From: Gallionellaceae bacterium
GTDB lineage: Bacteria; Pseudomonadota; Gammaproteobacteria; Burkholderiales; Gallionellaceae
Direction of reading: 5' to 3'
DNA: 5,707 nt
Assembly (NCBI GenBank): GCA_021731185.1
Contig: JAKFXW010000169.1
Span: forward strand, 1-5,707
This document shows positions 1 to 5,707 of this stretch, piece by piece; within the stretch, counting starts at the first letter, position 1; every line of letters starts with the position of its first letter. The position numbers and the translations under genes were made by a program. The notes below the pieces were generated by a model. The model ran no database searches. It was not told the origin of the DNA and saw only the letters and a program-made list of their open reading frames with translations.

Positions 1-3000
1 ATGAGTGTCTGTGCGGCAAGTACAAGCGCTTAAAACATCGCGGTGTAATTTGCGAAAAATGTGGCGTGGAAGTCACGTTGTCTAAAGTTCGCCGGGAACG
101 CATGGCGCATATTGAGTTGGCTAGCCCGGTGGCGCATATCTGGTTTCTAAAATCGCTACCTTCACGCTTGGGCATGGTGTTGGATATGACGCTGCGCGAC
201 ATTGAGCGCGTACTTTATTTTGAGGCATTTGTGGTGACTGAGCCAGGTATGACTCCGCTGGAGCGCGGACAACTCTTGTCTGAAGACGATTACATTGCCA
301 ACCTGGAAAAGTATGGCGACGAGTTTTCTGCTGTCATGGGCGCAGAAGGTGTGCGCTCGTTGTTGCATTCGTTGGATGTGCCAGCAGAAGTAGAAAAACT
401 GCGCGCTGAATTGGAAGCAACAGGCTCAGAAACAAAAATAAAAAAATACGCCAAGCGTTTAAAAATATTAGAAGCATTTTTGACTTCTGGCATTAAGCCA
501 GAGTGGATGATTATGACCGTATTGCCCGTGTTGCCGCCCGATTTGCGGCCACTGGTACCGCTGGATGGCGGGCGGTTTGCGACCAGCGATTTGAATGATT
601 TATATCGCCGTGTAATTAACCGCAACAATCGATTAAAGCGTTTGCTCGAATTAAAAGCACCCGAAATTATTGTCCGTAACGAGAAGCGCATGTTGCAGGA
701 ATCGGTCGATTCGCTGCTGGACAATGGTCGTCGTGGCAAGGCCATGACTGGTGCAAACAAGCGCCCGCTCAAATCACTGGCCGATATGATTAAAGGTAAG
801 GGCGGTCGTTTCCGCCAGAACTTGTTAGGCAAGCGCGTTGATTATTCCGGTCGTTCCGTCATCGTGGTGGGTCCGCAACTTAAACTGCATCAATGCGGCT
901 TGCCTAAAAAAATGGCCTTGGAATTATTCAAACCTTTCATTTTTCACAAGCTGGAAATCCTGGGCTTGGCTACCACCATCAAAGCTGGCAAAAAAATGGT
1001 TGAGGCGGAAGAGCCGGTAGTGTGGGACATTCTGGAAGACGTGATCCGCGAACATCCGGTGTTACTGAACCGTGCGCCTACGCTGCACCGTTTGGGTATC
1101 CAGGCGTTTGAGCCAATCCTGATTGAAGGCAAAGCAATACAACTTCATCCGCTGGTTTGTACAGCGTTCAACGCCGACTTCGACGGTGACCAAATGGCGG
1201 TACACGTACCCTTGTCGCTGGAAGCACAAATGGAATGCCGTACTTTGATGCTGGCCTCTAACAACGTGCTGTCGCCCGCTAACGGTGAGCCTATCATTGT
1301 TCCATCGCAGGACATCGTGCTGGGTTTGTACTACATGACGCGTGAAAAAATTGGTGCATTAGGCGAAGGTTCGATGTTTGCCGATGTGTCCGAAGCGTTA
1401 CGCGCCTATCAATCCGGCCATGCTGATCTGCAAGCCAAAGTGGTAGTGCGTATTAAAGAAACGCATCGCGATGCCCCACAAGGGGACAATGAAAATGGTG
1501 TGGGTACAGATAAATTAACACGCTACGAAACTACCATAGGCCGCGCCATTCTTTCCGAAGTACTGCCTGCCAGCCTGCCTTTTAGCTTGGTTAATAAAGT
1601 GCTTAAGAAGAAAGAAATTTCGCGCCTGATCAACACCAGCTTCCGCATTGCTGGTCTACGCGATACAGTTATTATGGCTGACCGTTTGATGTCGACCGGA
1701 TTTACCTACGCGACTCGCGCGGGTATTTCCATCTGCCTGGATGATATGCTCGTGCCACCGCAGAAAAATGAATTGATTAATACTGCCGAAAAAGAAGTGC
1801 GCGAAATCGACGTGCAATATACCTCAGGGCTGGTTACGCAAGGTGAGCGCTACAACAAGGTGGTAGACATCTGGGGACGCACTGGCGATCTCGTGGCCAA
1901 AGCCATGATGGATCAGTTGGGTAGCGAAGCGGTTGTTGATCGTAAGAGCGGCGAGGCACTTACAGATAAAAAAGGCAAGCCCGTGATGCAAGAATCATTC
2001 AATGCCATTTATATGATGGCAGACTCCGGCGCGCGTGGTTCGGCCGCACAGATACGCCAACTGGCGGGGATGCGCGGTTTGATGGCCAAGCCGGATGGTT
2101 CGATTATTGAGACACCAATCACCGCGAACTTCCGCGAAGGTCTGAACATGTTGCAGTATTTTATTTCCACGCACGGTGCGCGCAAGGGTCTGGCCGATAC
2201 AGCGTTGAAAACGGCAAACTCGGGTTATTTAACTCGCCGTCTGGTTGACGTAACGCAAGACTTGGTTGTAACTGAAGATGATTGCAAAACCAACAATGGC
2301 GCAGCACTTAGGGCACTGGTTGAAGGTGGTGAAGTCATCGAGTCCTTGCGTGAACGTATTTTAGGTCGTGTCTGCAACAAGGATATTGTCAATCCGGAAA
2401 ATAGCGAGACGCTGTATGAGTCTGGCACGCTGTTGAATGAGACTATGGTAGAAACCGTAGAAGCTTTGGGCATAGACGAAGTGAGTGTGCGTACCCCATT
2501 AACGTGCGATACACGCTATGGCTTGTGCGCGCAATGTTATGGTCGTGATTTAGGTCGCGGCGGATTGGTTACCGTGGGTGAAGCTGTCGGTGTGATTGCC
2601 GCGCAATCCATTGGCGAGCCGGGCACTCAATTGACCATGCGAACCTTCCATATTGGTGGTGCCGCTTCGCGTACCGTCGTGGCCAGCCAGGTTGAAAGTA
2701 AATCTAATGGTGCAATTAAATACAGTGCCAACATGCGTACCGTTAACACTGCGCGTGGCGAAGTTGTTGTCGTTGCACGCAGCGGCGAAGTAATGGTGGT
2801 GGATGATCACGGGCGCGAGCGTGAGCTGCATAAAGTGCCGTATGGTGCAATGTTGACTGTGCGCGAAGGTAAGCCTGTTCGTGCTGGTGAAGTCTTAGCT
2901 ACGTGGGATCCGCATACGCGTCCGATTATTACGGAATATGCGGGTAAGGCGCGATTTGAAAATGTTGAAGAAGGCGTAACGGTTGTGCGTCAGATAGACG

Positions 3001-4025
3001 AAGTGACGGGTCTATCAACACTGGTGGTAATTGATCCAAAACGTGCTGGCACGCAAGGTAAAGGTGCGTTGCGCCCCTTGGTGCGCTTACTGGATGCGGC
3101 AGGTCAGGAAATCAAAATTGCTGGAACTGATTTGGCTATTTCGGTTACCTTCCAAACGGGTTCTATTATTACCGTGGCAGATGGCCAGCCAGTTGGTGTC
3201 GGCGATGTGCTGGCGCGTATCCCGCAGGAAATCAGCAAGACGCGCGATATTACGGGCGGTTTGCCGCGTGTTGCAGAATTGTTTGAAGCGCGTTCGCCCA
3301 AGAATGCCGGCATTCTGGCTGAAGTCACTGGTACTGCATCATTTGGTAAAGACACCAAGGGCAAGCAGCGTTTGGTGATTACGGATGCTGAAGGGGTCGC
3401 GCATGAATTCCTGATTACCAAAGACAAGCATGTGTTGGTGCATGATGGTCAAGTGGTGAATCAAGGCGAGATGATTGTCGACGGTCCGCGTGATCCGCAT
3501 GACATCCTGCGTTTGCTGGGTGTGCCAGAATTAGCACGGTATATTACGGACGAAGTGCAGGACGTATACCGTTTGCAAGGCGTTAAAATCAGCGATAAAC
3601 ATATTGAAGTCATCGTGCGGCAGATGTTGCGTCGCGTGCAAATTACCGATGAAGGTGATACCAACTTTATTCTGAAAGAGCAAGTTGAGCGTGCAGAGTT
3701 TCTACGCGAGAATGAACGTGTTGAGGCATTAGGCAAACGTCCGGCATCGTATATCCCGATGCTGTTGGGTATCACTAAGGCCTCACTCTCAACGGACTCG
3801 TTTATTTCTGCGGCATCATTCCAGGAAACCACGCGCGTGTTGACCGAAGCAGCAATTATGGGCAAGCGCGATGATTTGCGTGGATTAAAAGAAAACGTAA
3901 TTGTTGGACGTTTGATTCCTGCGGGCACAGGGCTGGCCTATCATGCAGCGCGACACAAGCAGGCACTGAGCATTACAACAGCAAGGCAGAGCGTGCAAAC
4001 TCAAAAAACGCAGGAGATTGCATAG
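1..4025 (+). CDS. rpoC: DNA-directed RNA polymerase subunit beta-prime, 5'-truncated by the window edge
   Basis: Largest catalytic subunit of bacterial RNA polymerase, which with beta forms the active-site cleft. The reading frame is already open at base 3 (bases 1-2 end a cut codon) and runs 1340 codons to TAG at 4023-4025. The GTG at 66 is internal, not a start. Residue numbers match E. coli at the catalytic loop if 68 residues are missing, giving about 1408 residues against 1407 in E. coli. Seen in order: zinc site 1 (ECLCGKYKR...CEKCG, four Cys, bases 6-62); the conserved LADMIKGKGGRFRQNLLGKR block; the magnesium-binding loop NADFDGDQMAVH from 1170 with its three Asp; zinc site 2 Cys codons at 2283, 2505, 2526 and 2535, spaced as in E. 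coli; the trigger-loop motif MRTFHIGGAAS at 2637; a large trigger-loop insertion (about 2670-3240, SI3-like); then TGGLPRVAELFEAR and the conserved GLKENVIVGRLIPAGTG near the end. The C-terminal tail is about 15 residues shorter than in E. coli. No frameshift or missing catalytic residue is seen. rpoB is expected just upstream, outside the window. Confidence 0.99.
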   Translation, partial: ECLCGKYKRLKHRGVICEKCGVEVTLSKVRRERMAHIELASPVAHIWFLKSLPSRLGMVLDMTLRDIERVLYFEAFVVTEPGMTPLERGQLLSEDDYIANLEKYGDEFSAVMGAEGVRSLLHSLDVPAEVEKLRAELEATGSETKIKKYAKRLKILEAFLTSGIKPEWMIMTVLPVLPPDLRPLVPLDGGRFATSDLNDLYRRVINRNNRLKRLLELKAPEIIVRNEKRMLQESVDSLLDNGRRGKAMTGANKRPLKSLADMIKGKGGRFRQNLLGKRVDYSGRSVIVVGPQLKLHQCGLPKKMALELFKPFIFHKLEILGLATTIKAGKKMVEAEEPVVWDILEDVIREHPVLLNRAPTLHRLGIQAFEPILIEGKAIQLHPLVCTAFNADFDGDQMAVHVPLSLEAQMECRTLMLASNNVLSPANGEPIIVPSQDIVLGLYYMTREKIGALGEGSMFADVSEALRAYQSGHADLQAKVVVRIKETHRDAPQGDNENGVGTDKLTRYETTIGRAILSEVLPASLPFSLVNKVLKKKEISRLINTSFRIAGLRDTVIMADRLMSTGFTYATRAGISICLDDMLVPPQKNELINTAEKEVREIDVQYTSGLVTQGERYNKVVDIWGRTGDLVAKAMMDQLGSEAVVDRKSGEALTDKKGKPVMQESFNAIYMMADSGARGSAAQIRQLAGMRGLMAKPDGSIIETPITANFREGLNMLQYFISTHGARKGLADTALKTANSGYLTRRLVDVTQDLVVTEDDCKTNNGAALRALVEGGEVIESLRERILGRVCNKDIVNPENSETLYESGTLLNETMVETVEALGIDEVSVRTPLTCDTRYGLCAQCYGRDLGRGGLVTVGEAVGVIAAQSIGEPGTQLTMRTFHIGGAASRTVVASQVESKSNGAIKYSANMRTVNTARGEVVVVARSGEVMVVDDHGRERELHKVPYGAMLTVREGKPVRAGEVLATWDPHTRPIITEYAGKARFENVEEGVTVVRQIDEVTGLSTLVVIDPKRAGTQGKGALRPLVRLLDAAGQEIKIAGTDLAISVTFQTGSIITVADGQPVGVGDVLARIPQEISKTRDITGGLPRVAELFEARSPKNAGILAEVTGTASFGKDTKGKQRLVITDAEGVAHEFLITKDKHVLVHDGQVVNQGEMIVDGPRDPHDILRLLGVPELARYITDEVQDVYRLQGVKISDKHIEVIVRQMLRRVQITDEGDTNFILKEQVERAEFLRENERVEALGKRPASYIPMLLGITKASLSTDSFISAASFQETTRVLTEAAIMGKRDDLRGLKENVIVGRLIPAGTGLAYHAARHKQALSITTARQSVQTQKTQEIA

Positions 4026-4132
4026 GCTGGAAAATTGTATAGTACGGGGAGATTAGGCTGTTTATTTCTAATTTATCCCTTTGGGTTGAATTTCCTGCCT
4101 CTCGGGGTATAGATGTAAAAGTTTTCGAAATT

Positions 4133-4165
4133 AAAACCCCGCAGCTTGCTGCGGGGTTTTTTATT
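4133..4165 (+). terminator. Intrinsic (Rho-independent) terminator of rpoC
   Basis: A perfect 8-bp GC-rich stem, CCCCGCAG (4137-4144) with CTGCGGGG (4149-4156), closes a 4-base CTTG loop and is followed by TTTTTTATT. Four A upstream (4133-4136) can pair with the first four T, extending the stem to 12 bp. It starts about 110 bases after the rpoC stop. On the other strand the hairpin is followed by TTTTAATTT, so it could also stop transcription from the converging transporter gene, about 250 bases past that gene's stop. Bidirectional action is inferred. Confidence 0.93.
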
Positions 4166-4300
4166 CATACTAAATTTCTTCCTCACCCGACGGCGCGTGG
4201 TTGCTTGGTGGGAGGAGGAGTTTTTATTCCATTTCCAGTTAGAAACAGAAATAATTATCCATTCCCATCCGGCGATGCCGCGCATACGTTCCGGGTTTGA

Positions 4301-4328
4301 TTCAAAGCTTTTCAAAGCTTTTCAAAGC
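4301..4328. repeat. Short tandem repeat, 2.8 copies of TTCAAAGCTT
   Basis: Two exact copies of TTCAAAGCTT (4301-4310 and 4311-4320) are followed by a partial third copy, TTCAAAGC (4321-4328), before the sequence turns to GCCTTCAGG. The 10-base period is close to one turn of the helix. The junctions create the palindrome AAAGCTTT twice (4304-4311 and 4314-4321). It lies about 75 bases beyond the transporter stop codon. Function is unknown; it may be simple slippage or a protein-binding array. Confidence 0.85.
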
Positions 4329-4339
4329 GCCTTCAGGAT

Positions 4340-4386
4340 GTGTTTCAAGCGCATCGAGCGTGTCGAACGCGCGCTGCCCGAAACAC
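4340..4386. repeat. Imperfect inverted repeat downstream of the transporter gene
   Basis: GTGTTTC (4340-4346) pairs exactly with GAAACAC (4380-4386). Inside it, AGCGC (4348-4352) pairs with GCGCT (4371-4375), with a 1-base bulge on one side and 4 bases (GCCC) on the other. The 18-base loop has further short GCG/CGC matches. No T-run follows on either strand, so it is not a classical intrinsic terminator. It sits 19 bases past the transporter stop codon, where it could stabilise the 3' end of that mRNA, or it could be a dispersed extragenic palindrome. Either role is inferred. Confidence 0.5.
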
Positions 4387-4404
4387 TGTTCACGTCGACT
4401 TGCT

Positions 4405-5499
4405 TTACCCAGCCCTGCCTTTTGCTTGTTCAGCTTTATTCTGACGGCTCCAGATTTCCAAAAGTACCTTGGTGACTGTGAATATCACAGGCCCCAGAAT
4501 CAGGCCGGATGGACCGAAAATAATCAGTCCACCAACGATAGAAATAAACGCGAGCACGGTGTGCATTTTCAATCGTCTTCCAACCCACATCGGATACAGT
4601 AAGTTGTCGATTCCGCCGACCACGATCGTGCCCCAAAGGGTGAGCAACAGGGCTTTCCCTCCGCTGCCATCCAAAGCCAGAAAGATGGCCGCAGGAATCC
4701 AAATGACAAAGGCACCTAACACCGGCACCACGGCAAGCAGCCCCATTACAATTCCCCACAGCAGTGGTGTCGGCAAGCCCAACCACCAAAACATCAGTCC
4801 GCCCAGGGTACCCTGCACAACAGCGATGGCAAGCGTGCCGTAGAGGGTCGCATGAACGGTATCACTGACATCGTTAAACATTCGGTTCATGTCCACTTCC
4901 GAGAGTGGCGACAGGGACCGAAGCCACTCGAGCGCCGCGCCCCGGTCGCGCAGGAAATAGAAAAATATATAAAAGGTCAGAACAGCGCCAATCAATTGCA
5001 GCACGGATTCCTGAACAAAAGAAGTGGCGACGCCAGTCAGCCATGCGGCAGCGGTATTGACCAGTCCCGGCAGATCAAACTGCCGATCGATCCAATGGCC
5101 AACAGGCGCAATGAACGGGTGGTTCTCGAAAGTACGGCGCCATGCTCCAGACTCGATCATGGTCTTGGTGGTCTCCGCGCCTTTGGCGGCTTCGCCAATG
5201 ATCCGCTCCGCCACGAACATCGCCGGCACAACCACGACCAAAGCGGCCACCAAGACGCAGATCGTGGCAGCCAAATTGGGATATTTTACTTTCGACTCAA
5301 GCCATCGATGGAACGGAGCGAACAAGACGACCAGCGCCACGGCCCAAGCAAACGCGGGTAAGAAGGGTGCGACCAGCCGGTAACACAAATAAATCCCGAC
5401 GACGGTCACCGCCATCAGCAAGAGCGTATGAACGTGGCTGTGTGAACCCCAGTCATTTGCGATTAGATTAGCAATTTTCTTGGTTTTAAGTTCGCTCAT
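4405..5499 (-). CDS. AI-2E family transporter (UPF0118/PerM/YdiK-like membrane protein)
   Basis: A 364-residue multi-pass inner-membrane protein, a normal length for the family (about 340-380). Members have been linked to export of the quorum signal AI-2 (TqsA) or to ion/proton antiport, but most have no proven substrate, so none is assigned here. Hydrophobic segments lie at about residues 25-60 (two), 75-97, 163-184, 220-240, 243-275, 282-301 and 314-350. The soluble stretch at about 98-160 matches the usual loop between the N- and C-terminal membrane blocks. Family marks are the GLLAVVPVLGAF segment (253-264), GIDNLLYPMWVGRRLKMHTV (296-315) and the glycine-rich GGLIIFGPSGLILGPVIF (333-350). 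The ATG at 5499 is chosen because it gives a full N-terminus; there is no clear Shine-Dalgarno in front (TAAATTAAACCGACG). The next ATG, codon 29, would cut into the first membrane segment. It converges on rpoC. Third codon positions look richer in G/C than in rpoC, which may reflect transfer or lower expression. Confidence 0.93.
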   Translation of the reverse strand: MSELKTKKIANLIANDWGSHSHVHTLLLMAVTVVGIYLCYRLVAPFLPAFAWAVALVVLFAPFHRWLESKVKYPNLAATICVLVAALVVVVPAMFVAERIIGEAAKGAETTKTMIESGAWRRTFENHPFIAPVGHWIDRQFDLPGLVNTAAAWLTGVATSFVQESVLQLIGAVLTFYIFFYFLRDRGAALEWLRSLSPLSEVDMNRMFNDVSDTVHATLYGTLAIAVVQGTLGGLMFWWLGLPTPLLWGIVMGLLAVVPVLGAFVIWIPAAIFLALDGSGGKALLLTLWGTIVVGGIDNLLYPMWVGRRLKMHTVLAFISIVGGLIIFGPSGLILGPVIFTVTKVLLEIWSRQNKAEQAKGRAG

Positions 5500-5517
5500 C
5501 GTCGGTTTAATTTAGAC

Positions 5518-5531
5518 GCAGATAGCAGATA
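5518..5531. repeat. Tandem GCAGATA duplication just upstream of the transporter start
   Basis: GCAGATA occurs twice back to back (5518-5524 and 5525-5531), within TTTAGACGCAGATAGCAGATAACGG. It lies 19-32 bases before the transporter ATG, in the expected 5' leader. The surrounding string resembles intergenic repeats of the type TTTAGACGCAGATAAACGCAGATAAACACGG that I recall from many environmental bacterial genomes. That resemblance is from memory and not verified. Confidence 0.6.
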
Positions 5532-5542
5532 ACGGTCCGTGT

Positions 5543-5581
5543 TTATAGCCGGGAAGCATTTATCTCCATCGAATATTTCAT
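5543..5581 (-). CDS. Possible 12-residue leader peptide or truncated gene start
   Basis: ATG at 5581 is followed by 11 sense codons (MKYSMEINASRL) and TAA. A strong Shine-Dalgarno, AGAGGA, ends 6 bases before the ATG, which is clearly better than anything before the transporter's own ATG 43 bases downstream. The mini-ORF could be a leader peptide translated ahead of the transporter, the remnant of a broken gene, or a chance ORF. There is no run of a single amino acid codon such as classical attenuators have, and no clear terminator hairpin between it and the transporter. Confidence 0.25.
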   Translation of the reverse strand: MKYSMEINASRL

Positions 5582-5598
5582 GAGAATTCCTCTTGATT

Positions 5599-5625
5599 GT
5601 TTGACGAAAAGTGCTCAGTTTGACA
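5599..5625. promoter_or_regulatory. Paired GTTTGAC direct repeats upstream of the transporter gene
   Basis: GTTTGACG (5599-5606) and GTTTGACA (5618-5625) are direct repeats of 7 identical bases with a start-to-start distance of 19. They lie 100-126 bases upstream of the transporter ATG, in the probable control region. They could be two sites for a regulator. Read on the + strand they also resemble -35 elements (TTGACG and TTGACA), but no matching -10 follows at 16-18 bases. The role is inferred from position only. Confidence 0.25.
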
Positions 5626-5707
5626 GATTTTCAGCCACCCAGATTGCAGTTCAAAATACGCCATATCCGCTTGCGGTTCTGTTCGCTGGCACACATAACC
5701 CCACAGC

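Larger units (their letters stand above)
4026..4404. other. Non-coding gap between convergent rpoC and transporter gene
   Basis: These 379 bases lie between two convergent stop codons. The supported contents are the rpoC terminator, a 10-bp tandem repeat and an imperfect inverted repeat, listed separately. Open frames crossing the gap on both strands start at TTG, lack a suitable ribosome binding site, and translate to low-complexity or unrecognisable protein. One of them runs straight through the terminator hairpin. I see no tRNA, small-RNA family or transposon end that I recognise. Confidence 0.8.

Noticed and set aside
66..68. GTG as the start codon of rpoC
   Set aside because: The frame is open upstream to base 3 and encodes the zinc-site cysteines ECLCGKYKR and CEKCG, so the true start lies before the window.
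4086..4113. Possible sigma-70 promoter, TTGAAT, 16 bases, TATAGA, on the + strand
   Set aside because: Each box matches only 4 of 6 consensus bases, and transcription would run straight into the terminator about 15 bases after the start, with no gene to serve.
4211..4220. GGAGGAGGAG resembling a strong ribosome binding site on the + strand
   Set aside because: No ATG, GTG or TTG lies at a suitable distance downstream; the next bases are TTTTTATTCC.
4179..4225. Second terminator-like signal: TTCCTCACC against GGTGGGAGGA with TTTTT at 4221-4225
   Set aside because: The stem needs a 2-base bulge and a long loop, and several unpaired bases separate it from the T-run; the upstream hairpin is far better.
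4073..4315. - strand open frame of 80 codons downstream of the transporter
   Set aside because: It starts at TTG within the tandem repeat, has no Shine-Dalgarno, and passes through the intrinsic terminator; the translation is not recognisable.
4146..4475. + strand open frame of 109 codons in the intergenic gap
   Set aside because: It begins with TTG inside the terminator loop, has no ribosome site, gives a protein unlike any family I know, and runs into the transporter gene on the opposite strand.
4852..5383. + strand open frames of 119 and 169 codons across the transporter gene
   Set aside because: They are antisense to a gene with clear family motifs; their translations are arginine- and serine-rich with no family resemblance.
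5542..5547. TATAAA (- strand) as a -10 box for the transporter
   Set aside because: No -35-like hexamer lies 16-18 bases upstream (GATGGA at the 17-base spacing), so it cannot be called a promoter from sequence alone.
5578..5706. - strand frame open to the window end, 42 codons, whose stop overlaps the mini-ORF start (ATGA)
   Set aside because: The translation has no recognisable motif and the stretch is short enough to be open by chance; the overlap is suggestive of coupling but not enough to call a gene without the sequence beyond the window.

Overview
The window most likely comes from a betaproteobacterium. This rests on the close match of the RNA polymerase beta-prime protein to proteobacterial RpoC, on the large insertion in its trigger loop, and on blocks that I recall as resembling Nitrosomonadales-type sequences. 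The genus cannot be fixed from these bases.

Layout: positions 1-4025 hold rpoC on the + strand. It is complete at the 3' end but lacks about its first 68 codons, and it begins exactly at the first zinc-binding cluster. Positions 4026-4404 are non-coding. They hold a strong intrinsic terminator (4133-4165), a short tandem repeat (4301-4328) and an imperfect inverted repeat (4340-4386). Positions 4405-5499 on the - strand encode a complete 364-residue multi-pass membrane protein of the AI-2E (UPF0118/PerM/YdiK-like) transporter family. Positions 5500-5707 are the upstream region of that gene. They contain two small direct repeats and a 12-codon mini-ORF with a good Shine-Dalgarno sequence, but no recognisable gene.

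The two genes converge, so the terminator probably ends rpoC transcription and may also stop transcription arriving from the transporter. There is no functional link between an RNA polymerase subunit and this transporter; they look like chance neighbours. rpoC is not directly followed by rpsL-rpsG-fusA-tuf, as it is in many betaproteobacteria, and the transporter gene looks richer in GC at third codon positions. Together these suggest a rearrangement or insertion behind rpoC.

I found no CRISPR array, transposase, toxin-antitoxin pair, phage gene, tRNA or rRNA. I see no convincing sign of an undescribed system. The points worth a second look are small non-coding signals around the transporter gene.
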